From Trichoplax adhaerens (Eukaryota > Placozoa > Uniplacotomia > Trichoplacea > Trichoplacidae), in assembly GCF_000150275.1 (NCBI RefSeq), contig NW_002060965.1:810923-874922 (forward strand): 64,000 nucleotides of DNA, read 5' to 3'. A program made the position numbers and the translations under genes. Below, one piece after another: positions 23,640-36,155 of this stretch. Below the pieces are notes generated by a model. It ran no database searches. It was not told the DNA's origin and saw nothing but the letters and a program-made list of their open reading frames with translations. The stretch's first letter is position 1, and each line of letters opens with the position of its first letter.

Positions 23640-25821
23640 TTAATTTTCATCCTTAGTACCATGTTTTAAAATTCGGGTGAATGCAATGTAATCAAAATTT
23701 CCAGACGAATCGATTGGCGCACCATGAAACATATCGTTTACCTATAATAAAAACCGTCATTTATCTCATTCCTCGAAATCATTAATTATACGAAATTTAA
23801 AAATTGAGGCATATTCTCAATCTTAATAACATCGTTATACCTCATCTTCTGTCATTCTATCACCCATGGTCATTAATAACTCGCGAAGACTGAAGAAAGG
23901 TTATAAGTTAATAAGTTAAGTTTTTGCATTACTCACATTACTATGTAATCATCGTAGCGTAAGGGCATTAGTTAAGAAATTAAAACAACGAAATTACTCC
24001 TAAGTTGATACTTACTGTTCTTCATGAATTCTTCCTTTTCCATCTTCATCAAACAGCGCAAAGGCATTCCGTATTACGTCCTCCGGATCCGTCCCTAGCA
24101 TTAGTGTACACCAAAGCAAATGTTTTTAGTTATCGTATCATTGTAACCTTTACCAGTAGTGAAGCGCCACAGCTATAAATACCATTTAATTTGTCTCCAA
24201 ACAAAGTCAGAAACATAGTAAAATTGATAGGGCCTGGAGATTCATTGATCATATCTTCCAAATACTGGTCAGTTGGATCTTTTCCTATTGTAATGAATTT
24301 CAATTTCAAATTAAGCACAGATGAATCTATAACAGTAGCTTAGGCTTGTTAGTTGCTGGTACAGTAATACATGATGATTGATATCTGCTATTAATCATAC
24401 TTCTAAGGAAAGCTGTTACTAAAATGTAGCCCGAATGTAAGGCAAGGATAATATGGTGGAATCCCCTCTTATAAATTGCAGTTTTGACTGACTTGCAGAA
24501 ATAAAATAAACATGATGATAACATATCACATACCTAATGATGCTAACATATCGTGCAAATCTTCTTTGTCGACAAATCCGTCATGGTTTTGATCGATCAT
24601 GTTGAAAGCCTAATATAGCAAAGCAAGAGGACTATTAATACAATGGAGATTAAGAAATAGAAACAAATTAAGGTAATGGTTCACAAATCCTAATTATAAT
24701 CTACAGAATATATCGTACATTATTCTTGCATATACTGTATGTCAGTAATAATGCAAAAGGTAGACCTTTAGCTTTTGTAATGCTAGCGCATTAATGAGTC
24801 ATTTTGCATCATAAAGCCAGAAAGTTTTGACTGAACGCAATACTACTTTAGTACAGAGATCATTTATTAGTATGCTTCAATGGAATCCAATGATTTGTGC
24901 GAGTCGTCCCTACTAAAAGATACTTAAGGTAGTTTTTTGACTGGAAAGGAATTATCTTGGTGATTGGTACTTTCAGTCTTATACTATAAATGTTTCTACT
25001 TTGATAATAGTAATAGTTAGAATTTATTACAAAATATAGTCGTCATTTTTTTTAAGGAGACCCTGGTCAATGAAGGATATCGATATAACTACAGTATTTA
25101 TTTTGGCATCCTTCACATAAGCAAACTGCAATGAAGTCATTGGTTAACATTGAACTTTGAGAAATAAACTTTATTGATATTAGTTCGATTGCTGAAAGAA
25201 ACTGTAGCCTAATTTTGTCTTCATATTTGTACATTTCTAGTGGTGTATCATGCAAACTTGGGTATCATAGAACATTACTGTAGAACTATTTCAAGTCACG
25301 TAGCAAACTGAATCCAAAGGCACCAAGACGCGATGAGCACATACAGAGTTACCTGACTAAATTAGGTATAGGCGTAAACTGTAGCACTGTCACATATGAC
25401 TGCGCACGGATGACTTGATACTACTAGTACGTGAGAGTACAAAAGTAAAATGTGATGCCAAGTTAGCATGATCAGATAAACTATTGGGATAAATAATACC
25501 AGGAACTGTAGAATTGCTGCTATTGAATGCTATATCTATTTTTATTCTATATGATCAAGTATCTTAAGCTATTCCAAGTTGTACGGCACTCCATGTCAAG
25601 CAGATAATCGCCATGCAAAACAAACTAATTTTTACGGTCTATTGATTTGTAAGCAGTTTATTCTATTTGTATATTTGTCGATATATTGAATTTTATTGGT
25701 TGTAGATAATACATACCTCCTTAAATTCTTGGATTTGTGTCTGATCGAACATAGCAAAGACGTTAGAAGTGGCCCTTACGGCTCGCTTCTTCGGTACTTT
25801 TCTACCGGCACGACGAGCAGC
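23640..25821 (-). CDS. Myosin regulatory light chain (non-muscle/smooth type), first exon not found
   Basis: Family role: the EF-hand subunit wrapped on the myosin II neck; phosphorylation by MLCK or Rho kinase switches on motor activity in the cortical cytoskeleton. Exons: 25821-25717, 24609-24534, 24284-24183, 24094-24016, 23889-23841, 23741-23640. Phases agree, giving 170 residues without the start. The N-terminal exon shows the basic arm and the phospho-site [17 protein letters not shown], with Thr-Ser equivalent to T18/S19. The first EF loop [12 protein letters not shown] is complete. Then follow [75 protein letters not shown] and [13 protein letters not shown], the classic order. The exon at 25821 opens in phase 0 with AARRAGRK and no ATG. 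A tiny initiator exon must therefore lie upstream, in the pentamer-rich 26-28 kb region; I could not place it. MYL9/MYL12 are the vertebrate relatives. Confidence 0.95.
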
Positions 25822-27922
25822 CTGTAAGAGAAGGCCATTTTAGCATTTTGAATAGAATAAGAATAGGATATTCTACATGGAAGTTGTATACTTTAAATCT
25901 TTCTCGCATTATTTTCATACAAGCTGAAAGTATTATACAGTACGATACTACATTAACTGATTGGAGCATAGAGTCGATCGCAGACTGCCATCATCGCCAA
26001 TGCCAACATAATTAATTAACATGGCGTCGAGGGTGCGGTCCTCGTCAACCAACAACACTTCCCTATTGATAATTTGCAACATCTTGTCGCAAGTGATGTT
26101 CCGTCCATGCTTTCTATCCTCTAATACTACTCTGTTACAACTTATCACTGCTAAAATGATACTCCAACTTACCATTTTCCTAATAACACTGGAATTTTCC
26201 AAAGAACAAGGAGTAAAAAAGGCGTCTGCTTCAGTAAATCTGCCAAGCGTAAAAATGGATTGCGTCTAGCGTGTCCAAGTTGTATGGTACGGCGCCGTGC
26301 CCGTGGAATGATACACTAGTTTGCCCATATATTGTAGAGAAGACTATGAGTGAAAGCAGGTAGTTCAGTACTGTAGGTGCCAAGAAGAAGTCATGTCGGC
26401 TCATGACTTCCGTCCGTAGCCACCACCATCAAACTGAAGGCAGGGACTACTGTGAAGTCCTGAATCACACTGGTAGTACCGTGTATGGTCATAGACTTCT
26501 AGATACAGTACGCTGTATGAAAACTGGACAGTACTATACCAGGAAAGTTCAGATTTTTTTTCTCTATCCATTAAGGGACCGCATTTGACTGAGACTGCGC
26601 AATATACTGAGTATTCAGAAGAGAGTACTGTATCGTATTGTGCTGATCATTCTTGGACGGACAGACATTCCGACCTCTTTTCGTCCAAATATTGTTCTAA
26701 ACATTTCGTTATGACCGTACTTGAGTATGCGGACGGTCTATACTGAACGGACTGATTTTTTCTCTAAATTAAGTCATATTACGTTGAATCTTATTATCGA
26801 TTACTAAAGCTCTGCTTAGGAATACTGTAGTTACATAAGATCGTAAATGTTATTTTAATTAGTACCAGTGATTTAGAAAACAGATTGAGAAGGTCCATAC
26901 TAAGTAGCCATTTTTCGATATTTCTAGCCTGATTGGGTGAGAAGGGTCCGCCTGTCCGAGGCAGTGATCAGTCCAGGTTTTCTTCTACAGTACTGTACTG
27001 TACACTGTACTGTACACTGTACAGTACAGTAGTGTTCAATACAGTATGCATCAGGAACAGCTACAGTACAGTACCGCTACATACTGTACTGTACACTGTA
27101 CAGTACAGTACTGCACCGTACCGACCATCAGGCGGCAGCAGGGATGGGACTGGGAGGAGTGACCGTGTTGTACTGTACTGTAGTGTACATGCGCAGTGAT
27201 TTCTCTACTATGCAGTATGCGTTTGCAGAAATCTCCAGGTTACAGTATACAGTACTGTACAGTGTACACTAGAACACAGAAAAACGTGGTAGCAAGGTAC
27301 AGTATGGCTACAAAAAAGTCTTTTTGCTGCCCTTGCTACAAATTGATACTAAAAGTTCGTTTGACTATTTTACCCTGCAGCCATCCCTGGCTCCTTGCTA
27401 CCGTACTCGTATTTAGTGTCGTGTTATAATACTGCAGTGGCACCATGTACAAATGTACATTGTACTGTAGTAGTAGTAGCTATTATGCCGTGACATTGTG
27501 TCACGGCTCACCATACATGAATCATCCAATCAGAATCGGGTTCGCTACCTGCTGCCCTTTTTTATCTGTTTACCTCTGCGAGGTTGAACCCAGGACAGGG
27601 TTCACGTCTGATGAGCCGTACAGTACTGGAGTGTACGTTGCGCTGTCATTCACTGTATTGTACAGTATTACTACTACAGCGTCCATTCATGACATGGTAC
27701 AACTATGATGATGACGACGACACAGTACACATGCTCACGTTAGCCACTCCTACGGCGCATTTCAGTGAAAGTCATCTGACGTAAAACGGCGAGTCACCCC
27801 GAGTAGGTTGTAAGACATTGTTCCAAATCCACTACCGTACTTGACACAGCGTAGAGTACAAAACCAAGCAAAAAGTTCTATTATCCCTAAACAAGATACA
27901 CCCAAGATACACCACAGCAAAG
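25822..27922. promoter_or_regulatory. Shared 5' region of myosin light chain (-) and pantothenate kinase (+)
   Basis: This 2.1-kb divergent region must contain the missing first exon of the light chain and probably both promoters. About 25950-26270 is slightly richer in GC and open on both strands without a recognisable family. Pentamer clusters fill much of 26985-27275, with scattered units at 26360-26640 and 27455-27665. Confidence 0.45.
26986..27275. repeat. (GTACT)n / (AGTAC)n pentamer clusters
   Basis: Dense runs such as TACAGTACTGTACTGTACAC and CTGTACAGTACAGTAGTG, with several strand switches, occur at 26986-27040, 27060-27121 and 27240-27275, separated by short unique sequence. It is the same pentamer as in the two other divergent promoter regions. 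Confidence 0.8.
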
Positions 27923-30900
27923 ATGGCTTCTAGCATGGTACGTCTAATTGATGACTATTTTATTAGGCTACTTTCATTTTTTCTCACTAATCATGCAAGT
28001 TGACGCATTTTAAGCCTTCCTTTTCTTTCCTACTTGCCAAGATTACTCCAACTGATGCAAGCACTGCACCGATCAACACCGAGCAAAGTCTATCCAATTC
28101 CACAGATTTGAATGGCAAGCACATGTCGAAACGATCAAGAAAATTGGACAAGTTAGGTATGATAATCAAGTTAATAGAAGATGGCAAATAATACTGTTCT
28201 AGTTTGATAGATTAGTTCACTTTTCCATCTTGAATTTGTAATGGTAACTTGGATGGAAAGAAATCATTAGTGACGGAAATTGGTCGAAATTCCATTACAA
28301 TGTGATTTAGTGAACACTGGGTGTCGTGTCGATCATTTGGACGCTTACTATTTCAAAAAGTTTGATAGGCCAGTAGATACTGTACAGTACACACTACAGT
28401 AGTCAGTGTCTACAGACAGTACTGTACAGTCGAGGATGGGACAATGCGTTTTTACTTACATGGTACAGTAGACAGTGCTACTATGCCAAAATGCATTCAG
28501 CCCAGTGATTGTAGACGATAGTGGGATAGTCCACTCAATGGGCCACATGTTATGATAGTCCGTTTTGGCCTCCTCATTTTAACCTTAATAATGCTAACTC
28601 AGAACTTTAGTGCTGATGCCATTCAACGACCGATTGAAAATTATTTTGCTATACAATAACTACAAATCGACAACATACTCTCCAATTAAATAGTAATCAC
28701 TATGGCAGACTAAAATGCACCGCGCCCATAGTAGTACCTTGTGATCATCGCCATCATAGCCCATGCCAGTGGAGTCGTTTTATTGCCGTCATCCATCGTA
28801 GTGAAGTGTGTGTGTGTGTCACACAGCAGTCGGTTGACGCTACTCCTAAACTGAACTGCATCACCTAGAGTGCTATGCAAATCTACTGTAGCTTAGCCTG
28901 GTAGAAACTGATGGCAAGCACGGAACATGGGCTGCAATTCCACAGTACTGTAACTGGATGCAACGTCGGTCGATCTCACCTTGCAAAACATCTTCAGCTC
29001 TGCGGTGGCCTACCGTACAGATATTCAGTTCATTCAGTCCAATAGCGAGCTAGCATACAGCACCAGTTTGAACAAAATTGTAGAATATCATCCCGCTAGC
29101 TGTACCTAGCTGATGCATGTCTTGGATCGGAAGTTGTCATTGGTGTACATTGCATCTGCAGATGCAATGTACACTTGGAGTCAATCTGTGCTGTAGTAAG
29201 ATACAGGACTACAGTTCTAAATTCCGTCATGATGGGTGAAAGAGCGTTGGAATCATTTTTGCACTGATTAATAAAGTAAACTTGTAGTTTTACTAGGTCA
29301 AGAAACATTGCCGTCCCAATCTAAATTTCAGTATTTGCCCTACTGTGATATAATAAAATAAATAAATAAACAAAAATGCTCTTGAAAAATGGATCGATAC
29401 TGAATATCCAGCAGTACTGTACAATACTATGATACTGCAACATAAGGAAGTGTGATAGCAATGACTCTTTGGAGGGGTTCAATCTGTTGATTTTCATACT
29501 TGTACATACCGTGGCATATGAATAAGGTATTGATAAATACGATTACTTGCTGTACAGCACAATCTACAGGTCGTATAATTAATCAATTAATCTCCTTAAT
29601 ACACCTATTGTCATGCAACGCCACTGGATCACAACGTCGTTAAAAGGAAGACTGTCCTTGGTGAATCAGGATCAGACTAAACAAGTCTTGCCCTTCCCAA
29701 ATACATATCATCATAATCTATTTACGGTTCTATTTGTTTACATTGTGTACTTTAACTGAACGATCATATGTAGCCTTGATCCAGTGCCTCAAAGACACGC
29801 TTTTTACGCATATGTCACTACGTACTGTGCTGCATTAAATTACAATCAAATATTGATGATGTTTAGCTATAACACCTAAAATGATGATTGCCAATTTAAA
29901 TTCTCTACTAACATTCAAGAGAAATTAATTTCGTCTATAGATATGATCCTTATACTACTGCGCAAGTACACATATTCAAATTTCCACTGATTGGGCAACA
30001 GTCAGCCTAAATTATACTGTACAGTACAGTACTATGATTGCAGATAAAATGAATCTACTATTATTTATAATATGTATATAGAATTGCAAGTTGTGACAAG
30101 TCATGTGATATCAATTTATTTAGCGTTTGCATCATTCCATATAGTATATATAGCACACTACTCAATTATTCAATATTTATTCAAAGACACGTCTACGTAC
30201 ATAGACACTGACAAGCGCTTAAGTCTAGGATATATAGAATAATGCTTATTATATAGATTAAGTTAATGTAAAATGTTCACAATCATTGTCATATTCGTAG
30301 CGATGGTTTTAAATAGTGGATAACAACTAAGGCACCATGTAGTTACTCATATTAACCAACAATTTTACCTTCTCCAATATGCAGCACCATACTTATTTGG
30401 CATGGATATTGGAGGATCTCTCGCTAAGGTTGTATTTTTTGAACCAAATAGTAAAGCGGACGGTGCGGAGAAAAAAAAGAGGATAGTAACCAAGCACGAC
30501 TTAACCAGGAATCTCAGCAGCGATTCCGATAACAGTGATGCTGACGATAACTTCGAAATGCTTGCAAACTACGTTTTATCCAATCATTACCTAGGTGACA
30601 ATGGGATTCGTGACCAACGATTAGAAATGCACGATCAGCAATTCCACGGCCAATCTGGAACACTCCATTTTATTCACTTTCTCACTAGTAGAATGGACGA
30701 ATGCTTCGAATTTGCCAAAACTTTTCGACTTCCAGATCTATCAGACGTTGTTTGTGCTACTGGAGGTGGTGCATACAAATACGAAGGCAACTGTAAAGAG
30801 GTATTGGAATTGGATGAAATGAATTGTATTTTAGTTCTTTGTGAATAGTTGACCGCTATGCATTAAAAATCTCTTAATTCTTGATGGTTGTTATTCATTG

Positions 30901-32028
30901 GTGTATGTAAAAATCTCTTTTACTATTAGATACTTGGAATGAAGTTGCGAAAGTATGATGAACTTGAATGCCTAATTAAAGGAATTCATTACATTTATGC
31001 GCATAATCCATTATCAGAATGCTACTTCTGGGAAGGAGTAACGTCAGATGGAAGTAGTCCCAATGCACGTAAAGTACCGTACGATTTTGGCGATCCTTAT
31101 CCATACATTGTTGTCAATTTCGGCTCGGGTGTTAGCATATTGGCAGTTCAATCTCCTGATGAATACTATAGAGTTACTGGTTCAAGGTAACTTTATAACT
31201 TTCTTAATTTTAAGATGCATTACTATTTCGTGATTAACCTATATTCCAATTTACTAAAGTATCGGAGGAGGAACCTTCTTGGGTTTGTGTTGTTTACTTA
31301 CTGGTTGTGAAACTTTCGAAGAGGCACTACGAATGGCCGAAAATGGTGATAGCACGAAAGTAGATAAACTAGTTCGCGATATCTATGGCGGTAGCTATGA
31401 CAAATTTAACTTGCCAGGAAGTACCGTTGCTGCTAGGTAAACAAACAAGCTGTTTAATACTGCAGTAATGTTAAAGAATACCATTTACAGTATCATGTTA
31501 CTTTAGTGACACTAAAATTTTGCTATATCAGTTTCGGCCATATGATGCATGAAAATAAACGAAAGCAAATGTCTAAGAGCGACTTAGCTCGAGCAGCCTT
31601 AGTCACAATCACAAACAACATTGGCTCAATTGCTATGATGACAGCACATGCCCAGGTTAATCTCACCTTAATAGCTTTATTTAAAATAATCTTTTAACTC
31701 TTTATCCCCATAATCGCTTTTACACTTACCATCCAATTTCTCTTATTACTTTTACAGAAAATTCAAAGAATCGTATTTGTAGGCAATTTCTTGCGTACAA
31801 ATGATATAGCCATGAAAATGTTGGCCCATGCTCTAAATTATTGGTCACAAGGAACGATGAAAGCTCTATTCTTGGAACATGAGGTAAAAAAACTTTACAA
31901 TGTTATTTTGCTATTCATGAAAGAATGTTATAATTACGTTTTTCTTAAAGGGTTACTTTGGAGCTGTTGGTGCTTTGCTAAAACTAAGTGATCAAGTCAA
32001 TACGGAAAAAAATAATAATAAACAGTAG
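27923..32028 (+). CDS. PANK: Pantothenate kinase (animal type II), 8 exons
   Basis: Function: ATP-dependent phosphorylation of pantothenate, the committed step of coenzyme A synthesis. Exons: 27923-27937, 28042-28156, 30385-30800, 30930-31186, 31260-31436, 31532-31655, 31758-31883, 31951-32028. All phases fit, giving 435 residues, within the PANK1-3 range. Motifs: the nucleotide-binding [17 protein letters not shown] (Asp about 51), [19 protein letters not shown] with the conserved glutamate, [54 protein letters not shown] and [17 protein letters not shown]. The first two exons are inferred from phase and splice sites. They give a Ser/Thr-rich leader ending in the basic patch [13 protein letters not shown]. 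Exon 2 may instead begin near 27999 (an in-frame alternative acceptor adding about 14 residues), and a start at 30402 would remove the leader. Intron 2 (2.2 kb) carries pentamer repeats and a palindrome. Confidence 0.93.
29143..29174. repeat. Perfect 32-bp palindrome
   Basis: GTGTACATTGCATCTG is followed at once by its exact reverse complement, with no spacer. It lies in intron 2 of the pantothenate kinase gene. It is not made of the pentamer unit, although both ends contain GTAC. Confidence 0.9.
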
Positions 32029-34277
32029 AAAAATCATCTTGTACTGTAACGATTAATTATCAATTGCTACTCATTTTATTGCATTGTCAGTATATCAATT
32101 CGCGTTTAAACTTCCGATTGACTCGTTAAGTAATGATATGAATACTGACTGAAAATAGCCTAATTTAGGTGAATTGTCTACTTCGTTCTATTACAACGTT
32201 GTGACTGTTGTAATTTATTCTGGTGTTACAATATACGACTTACTATTTGTAGTACTCTAGTACTGTTCAAGTAACACCTTTTATACTTGTTAGTGAAAAT
32301 ACATAAAACCAACTATATCGCTTATTAATTAATTCATTAAAGAGTGTAATGCTTATTTTACAACAAACCATTTTAAATTTCACGATAAGTACAGATTAAT
32401 ATAGTACTTAATCATCAGTGCTTCGATTAATTAATTATTTAATTATAATCGTCAATAGTGCGGATTGGCGTTTTTGTATGGTGTTACGCTATAAAAGTTT
32501 TGATTCACATTTTTGCCCATGAGATGTAATACCCATGAGTTAATTACAACAAGCGAAAAAAATTTTACAAATCCAAACTGAATTTTAAAGCGACCACTTG
32601 TGAACATTGCGCTGCAGAGCGATATCCAACAAATGTTCCACATTACCTTAGCCTACATGATTTAATTTTTGGATGCTTATAGATATTGAAATATATGAAA
32701 TATTCAACTGTAAAGCGAATTTAGCTCTTATTCTTCATTGATTTTATGTAAGTGGTATGGTGAATTATTTTAAATGTGTACGTATGTATACTACAATAAT
32801 CTACATGTCAAAGTTTTTGATTGTCTGTACAATAAAACATTTCTTGTTGAATATTGTGTCTTTTTATCATGATATCTGATCCGAAATAGTTACATCTACT
32901 TTCATTCATCGTTTTGATAACAAAATTAACATTATCATTTCTATAACATCATGAAAGCACGACTGTAAACAGTTCTTTCAATTTTAGACATTATTGGAAC
33001 GGACTTATCTACTTTAATTTTGATATCACCTGTTAGATGTAAAAATTGATATGGTAGACTGCTTTCATGATTGATGTATGTTGTGCTACTCTTACTCTTA
33101 ACTAATGCTAACTAATTTAATTCCTTGTGTAACTATGCATAGGTATAATACCGAAACTACTTTATACGTATGTGTATTTCACTTGTATGTACACATTACT
33201 TTTCCTTGTTGCAAATACTAATACGTGGCTATTGAGGGCTTACATACTGTACTATGCAATTTCCCTTACTAAATAAATAAAATAATTTTGCTCGTGTATG
33301 TGCGTAAATATGTGTTAATGGTTTTATATCTGCTCTATTAATCTCTCTCTATGCGTATATTTTTGAATTTTGCAATATATCTTGTACCTTTAATGACACT
33401 ATGGCACGTAATTAAATAAACGTGAGATAGGTAGTATATATATTCATATTATTTAATCAATGTGTGTTGGAATATTTAAGGCTAGTCTCGTAAAGTCTGC
33501 AACTGCGTGTCTGCAGTACGATTTTACTAAATTGTATCGTCTCTCTAGTGATCAAACAGAGTGATATTTTATCAGTGAATAGTCAAGAATTATTTATAAG
33601 ATGCATGCAATAAATTTACTAAACTTAACGCACATTTGTGCCTAAGAAAGTCAATAAATTGAATATATCGTCTGATTAAAATTCGAACCATAAATAACTT
33701 ATCACATCGCAACATAAATCATTATTTGTTTTTTAATAAGACAGTCCTCTGAAGAATCCATAAGATACGTCTGCATATAGTTAATTCTATACTATAGTTT
33801 TAGTTTACATACGTTACTCAGACATTCGAATACATAGTTCTCAATCTGTATCTCTATAGAAAGTAAAAAACGTGAAAAGAATGATAAAACTCTTTTATAT
33901 ATTCATAGAAAGATTGTACTGATTAAAATTCATAAGACAGTTGTGAGTTTTATCTAGAATTTGCTGAATCGATTGACCGATATTACGAATACACCTGTAG
34001 AACAGAGGTAACTAATTCTACTGCATATATAATTATAATATAATAATCACTGTCCATTGCGGTGGAAATTTATACACTCCGAAATAGATAATCTGATCAT
34101 TAAATTCATCGAAGCAAATATATAACAGAAATATCACAAATCTATAGGTGATGTCGAGAGATTGCAATAAAATTCGGGGATATGAAAATTGGTAATAAGG
34201 TCTAATGGATCATTAGGTATCCCTATTATTAATTATCAATAGAAAATATACAAAGGAAAATATTTAAAAATACTACA
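32029..34277. other. Convergent gap pantothenate kinase / glycosyltransferase paralogue 1
   Basis: About 2.2 kb of AT-rich sequence between two convergent 3' ends. AATAAA-like sites occur (for example CAATAAAACAT near 32831). No family-bearing open frame, tandem array or RNA gene was seen. Confidence 0.6.
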
Positions 34278-36155
34278 TCAGAATAATAATTGCTTTTTCA
34301 ACAACGTTATTTGCTGATCATTAAATTGATATAAACCAGGATAATGTAATCGTTCAATTTCTAATTGTTTCATTAATAATTTTATGGCCAATTGGGCGTC
34401 TTCTCCTTGCAAATGGAATCGATCAGCTTTTTCACTTTGGTTTAATTTCTTATAATCGGATAAGTAATATGCAGCTAAATTGAAATGATGGCCTTGCCAG
34501 TAACCACTTAAATTTTGATCCTTAGCGCCACATTGAAATCGAAATGAAATTGGCATATAAGCCATCTTACCAGGGAAACATCTCTTTCTAACATTTTCCA
34601 TTAAATCCAAGGGGAAATTTAAATGTAAGTTATCATATTGCAGTATAATTGAGTTGCCATTACGAATGGATGATAGTACAGTATTGAAAGCAGATCTCCT
34701 AGCATACAATAATCTTTCAAGGCTTATTTCCACAAATTGATACCTTTTAAGACTGCTATCGTATAACTGAGTTTGTAATTGTACACTAGCTTTCGATGAA
34801 CCAACAACCATTAATGTAAATTGGTCGTCATGAGTATGGTTATAATAACGTTCAAGTTGCCTTAAAAAAAATCGAAATGCATTAATATTTTCATTGGCAA
34901 TCATAATAACAATATAAACGTGAACTTTGTTATTCCACTGTAAATCGACAAGATTACATATTTTATCTGTACTACGATATTTATATAAATATTCCGAGAT
35001 GCGATAGAGCGGCTTTCTAAATTTTTCTTTAATGATAATATCGACTAGATAACGACTTCCACGCGCACGATCTGATTTCTGTTCAACACCATGGACATGA
35101 ACTAATTCAAATTTCCCTTTATTTTTTTTATTAATATGATATAGAAGTGATTCAACTATGCGGTAAGCTTCTTCTTTCTCGAATTCATGAATGGAATTGC
35201 TGACATCATTTCTACTGGCGACAGGATTAAATCTTCCATAGATCTGATGCTGAATAGTGGATAAATAATACATAATGTTCACTACGTTAACACTCCGTTC
35301 AGGTGGTACTACATAGCTTGGACGACCATAAGAGCAGAATTTTAATGCTTCATCCAGATAACGTCGATTTAATCGTGGTAATAAATGGAAACTTTGATTG
35401 AATTTAGCAAGTTGTTCTAGCGACTTAATTGCAATCGTTGGTGTTCGAGGAGAAGTTGAATTGACTGTTGGACTATGATGGCGTGAAATTTTGATATAAT
35501 TGGAAGGTAATGAGATAGATCGTCGCGATATAGTATGATATGTATTGGATGGATCAGTTCGAGACATTTTCCAACCGACCTTGATAAATCCTCGACCAGT
35601 GGCACGTGTATGTATAGCTTCGATCCAATATTTTCTTCTACTATCTAAACGGATAAAATTGGAAATTTGTTGATGTTGTTGCTTATTTTGCTTAGATTGG
35701 AATAATCGATAGTCGACTTGAGCAATTTTTTTAGCATTATCAGGATTAGTATCGTGACTAAGCCATAGCTCAGCACCATCATCAGCAACGATAGCAAATT
35801 GATAATAGGATGTCACTTCAGGATGGATATAGCCGAAAATTCTTTGGCCATGACTACCGCCATCAAATTGCGATTGGAATTGATCAATGGCTTGACAAAC
35901 GGTTGGATTATGAGGGAAAGTCGATAGTTTTCTTAAATCGCCTATATGATTAAGACAGTTATCGCTACTTTCCCAACGATACAAGCATAAATTGCCTCTT
36001 GTATTAACTTCTTGAACGTTTCCTTCATGGCATTGACAATAAGGCATTGAAATTAGATCTTGAGCTCGATTAAATTCTCGCGTGTAGAGTACTATTAAAT
36101 ATAAAATGCCAATCGATAATAGGATAACCAATTTACTCTTACTAATCTTGGTCAT
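34278..36155 (-). CDS. PA14 + B4GALNT3/4-like transferase, paralogue 1 (intronless)
   Basis: Predicted type II Golgi membrane protein, 625 residues. Short cytoplasmic tail, membrane anchor at about 8-25 (VILLSIGILYLIVLY), then CLYRW and a PA14 domain at about 60-215 with the hallmark GQRIFGYIHP and DDGAELWLS. The middle region has GVEQKSDRARGSRYLVDI. The C-terminal domain (about 430-620) resembles beta-1,4-N-acetylgalactosaminyltransferases 3/4, which add GalNAc to GlcNAc on N-glycans (LacdiNAc). Here the DLH metal-binding motif reads DNLH (about 508-511), with one inserted residue. The WGGED catalytic motif is reduced to LQGED (about 582-586). The ending LEIERLHYPGLYQF is family-like. Human B4GALNT3/4 are about 1000 residues, so this is a compact version. 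The start is the first ATG of the frame and directly precedes the anchor. Activity is possible but uncertain. Confidence 0.88.
   Translation of the reverse strand: MTKISKSKLVILLSIGILYLIVLYTREFNRAQDLISMPYCQCHEGNVQEVNTRGNLCLYRWESSDNCLNHIGDLRKLSTFPHNPTVCQAIDQFQSQFDGGSHGQRIFGYIHPEVTSYYQFAIVADDGAELWLSHDTNPDNAKKIAQVDYRLFQSKQNKQQHQQISNFIRLDSRRKYWIEAIHTRATGRGFIKVGWKMSRTDPSNTYHTISRRSISLPSNYIKISRHHSPTVNSTSPRTPTIAIKSLEQLAKFNQSFHLLPRLNRRYLDEALKFCSYGRPSYVVPPERSVNVVNIMYYLSTIQHQIYGRFNPVASRNDVSNSIHEFEKEEAYRIVESLLYHINKKNKGKFELVHVHGVEQKSDRARGSRYLVDIIIKEKFRKPLYRISEYLYKYRSTDKICNLVDLQWNNKVHVYIVIMIANENINAFRFFLRQLERYYNHTHDDQFTLMVVGSSKASVQLQTQLYDSSLKRYQFVEISLERLLYARRSAFNTVLSSIRNGNSIILQYDNLHLNFPLDLMENVRKRCFPGKMAYMPISFRFQCGAKDQNLSGYWQGHHFNLAAYYLSDYKKLNQSEKADRFHLQGEDAQLAIKLLMKQLEIERLHYPGLYQFNDQQITLLKKQLLF

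Noticed and set aside
25948-26269. Facing open frames on both strands at about 26.0-26.2 kb
   Set aside because: Each is the complement of the other, no family recognised, no splice context linking them to the light-chain gene.
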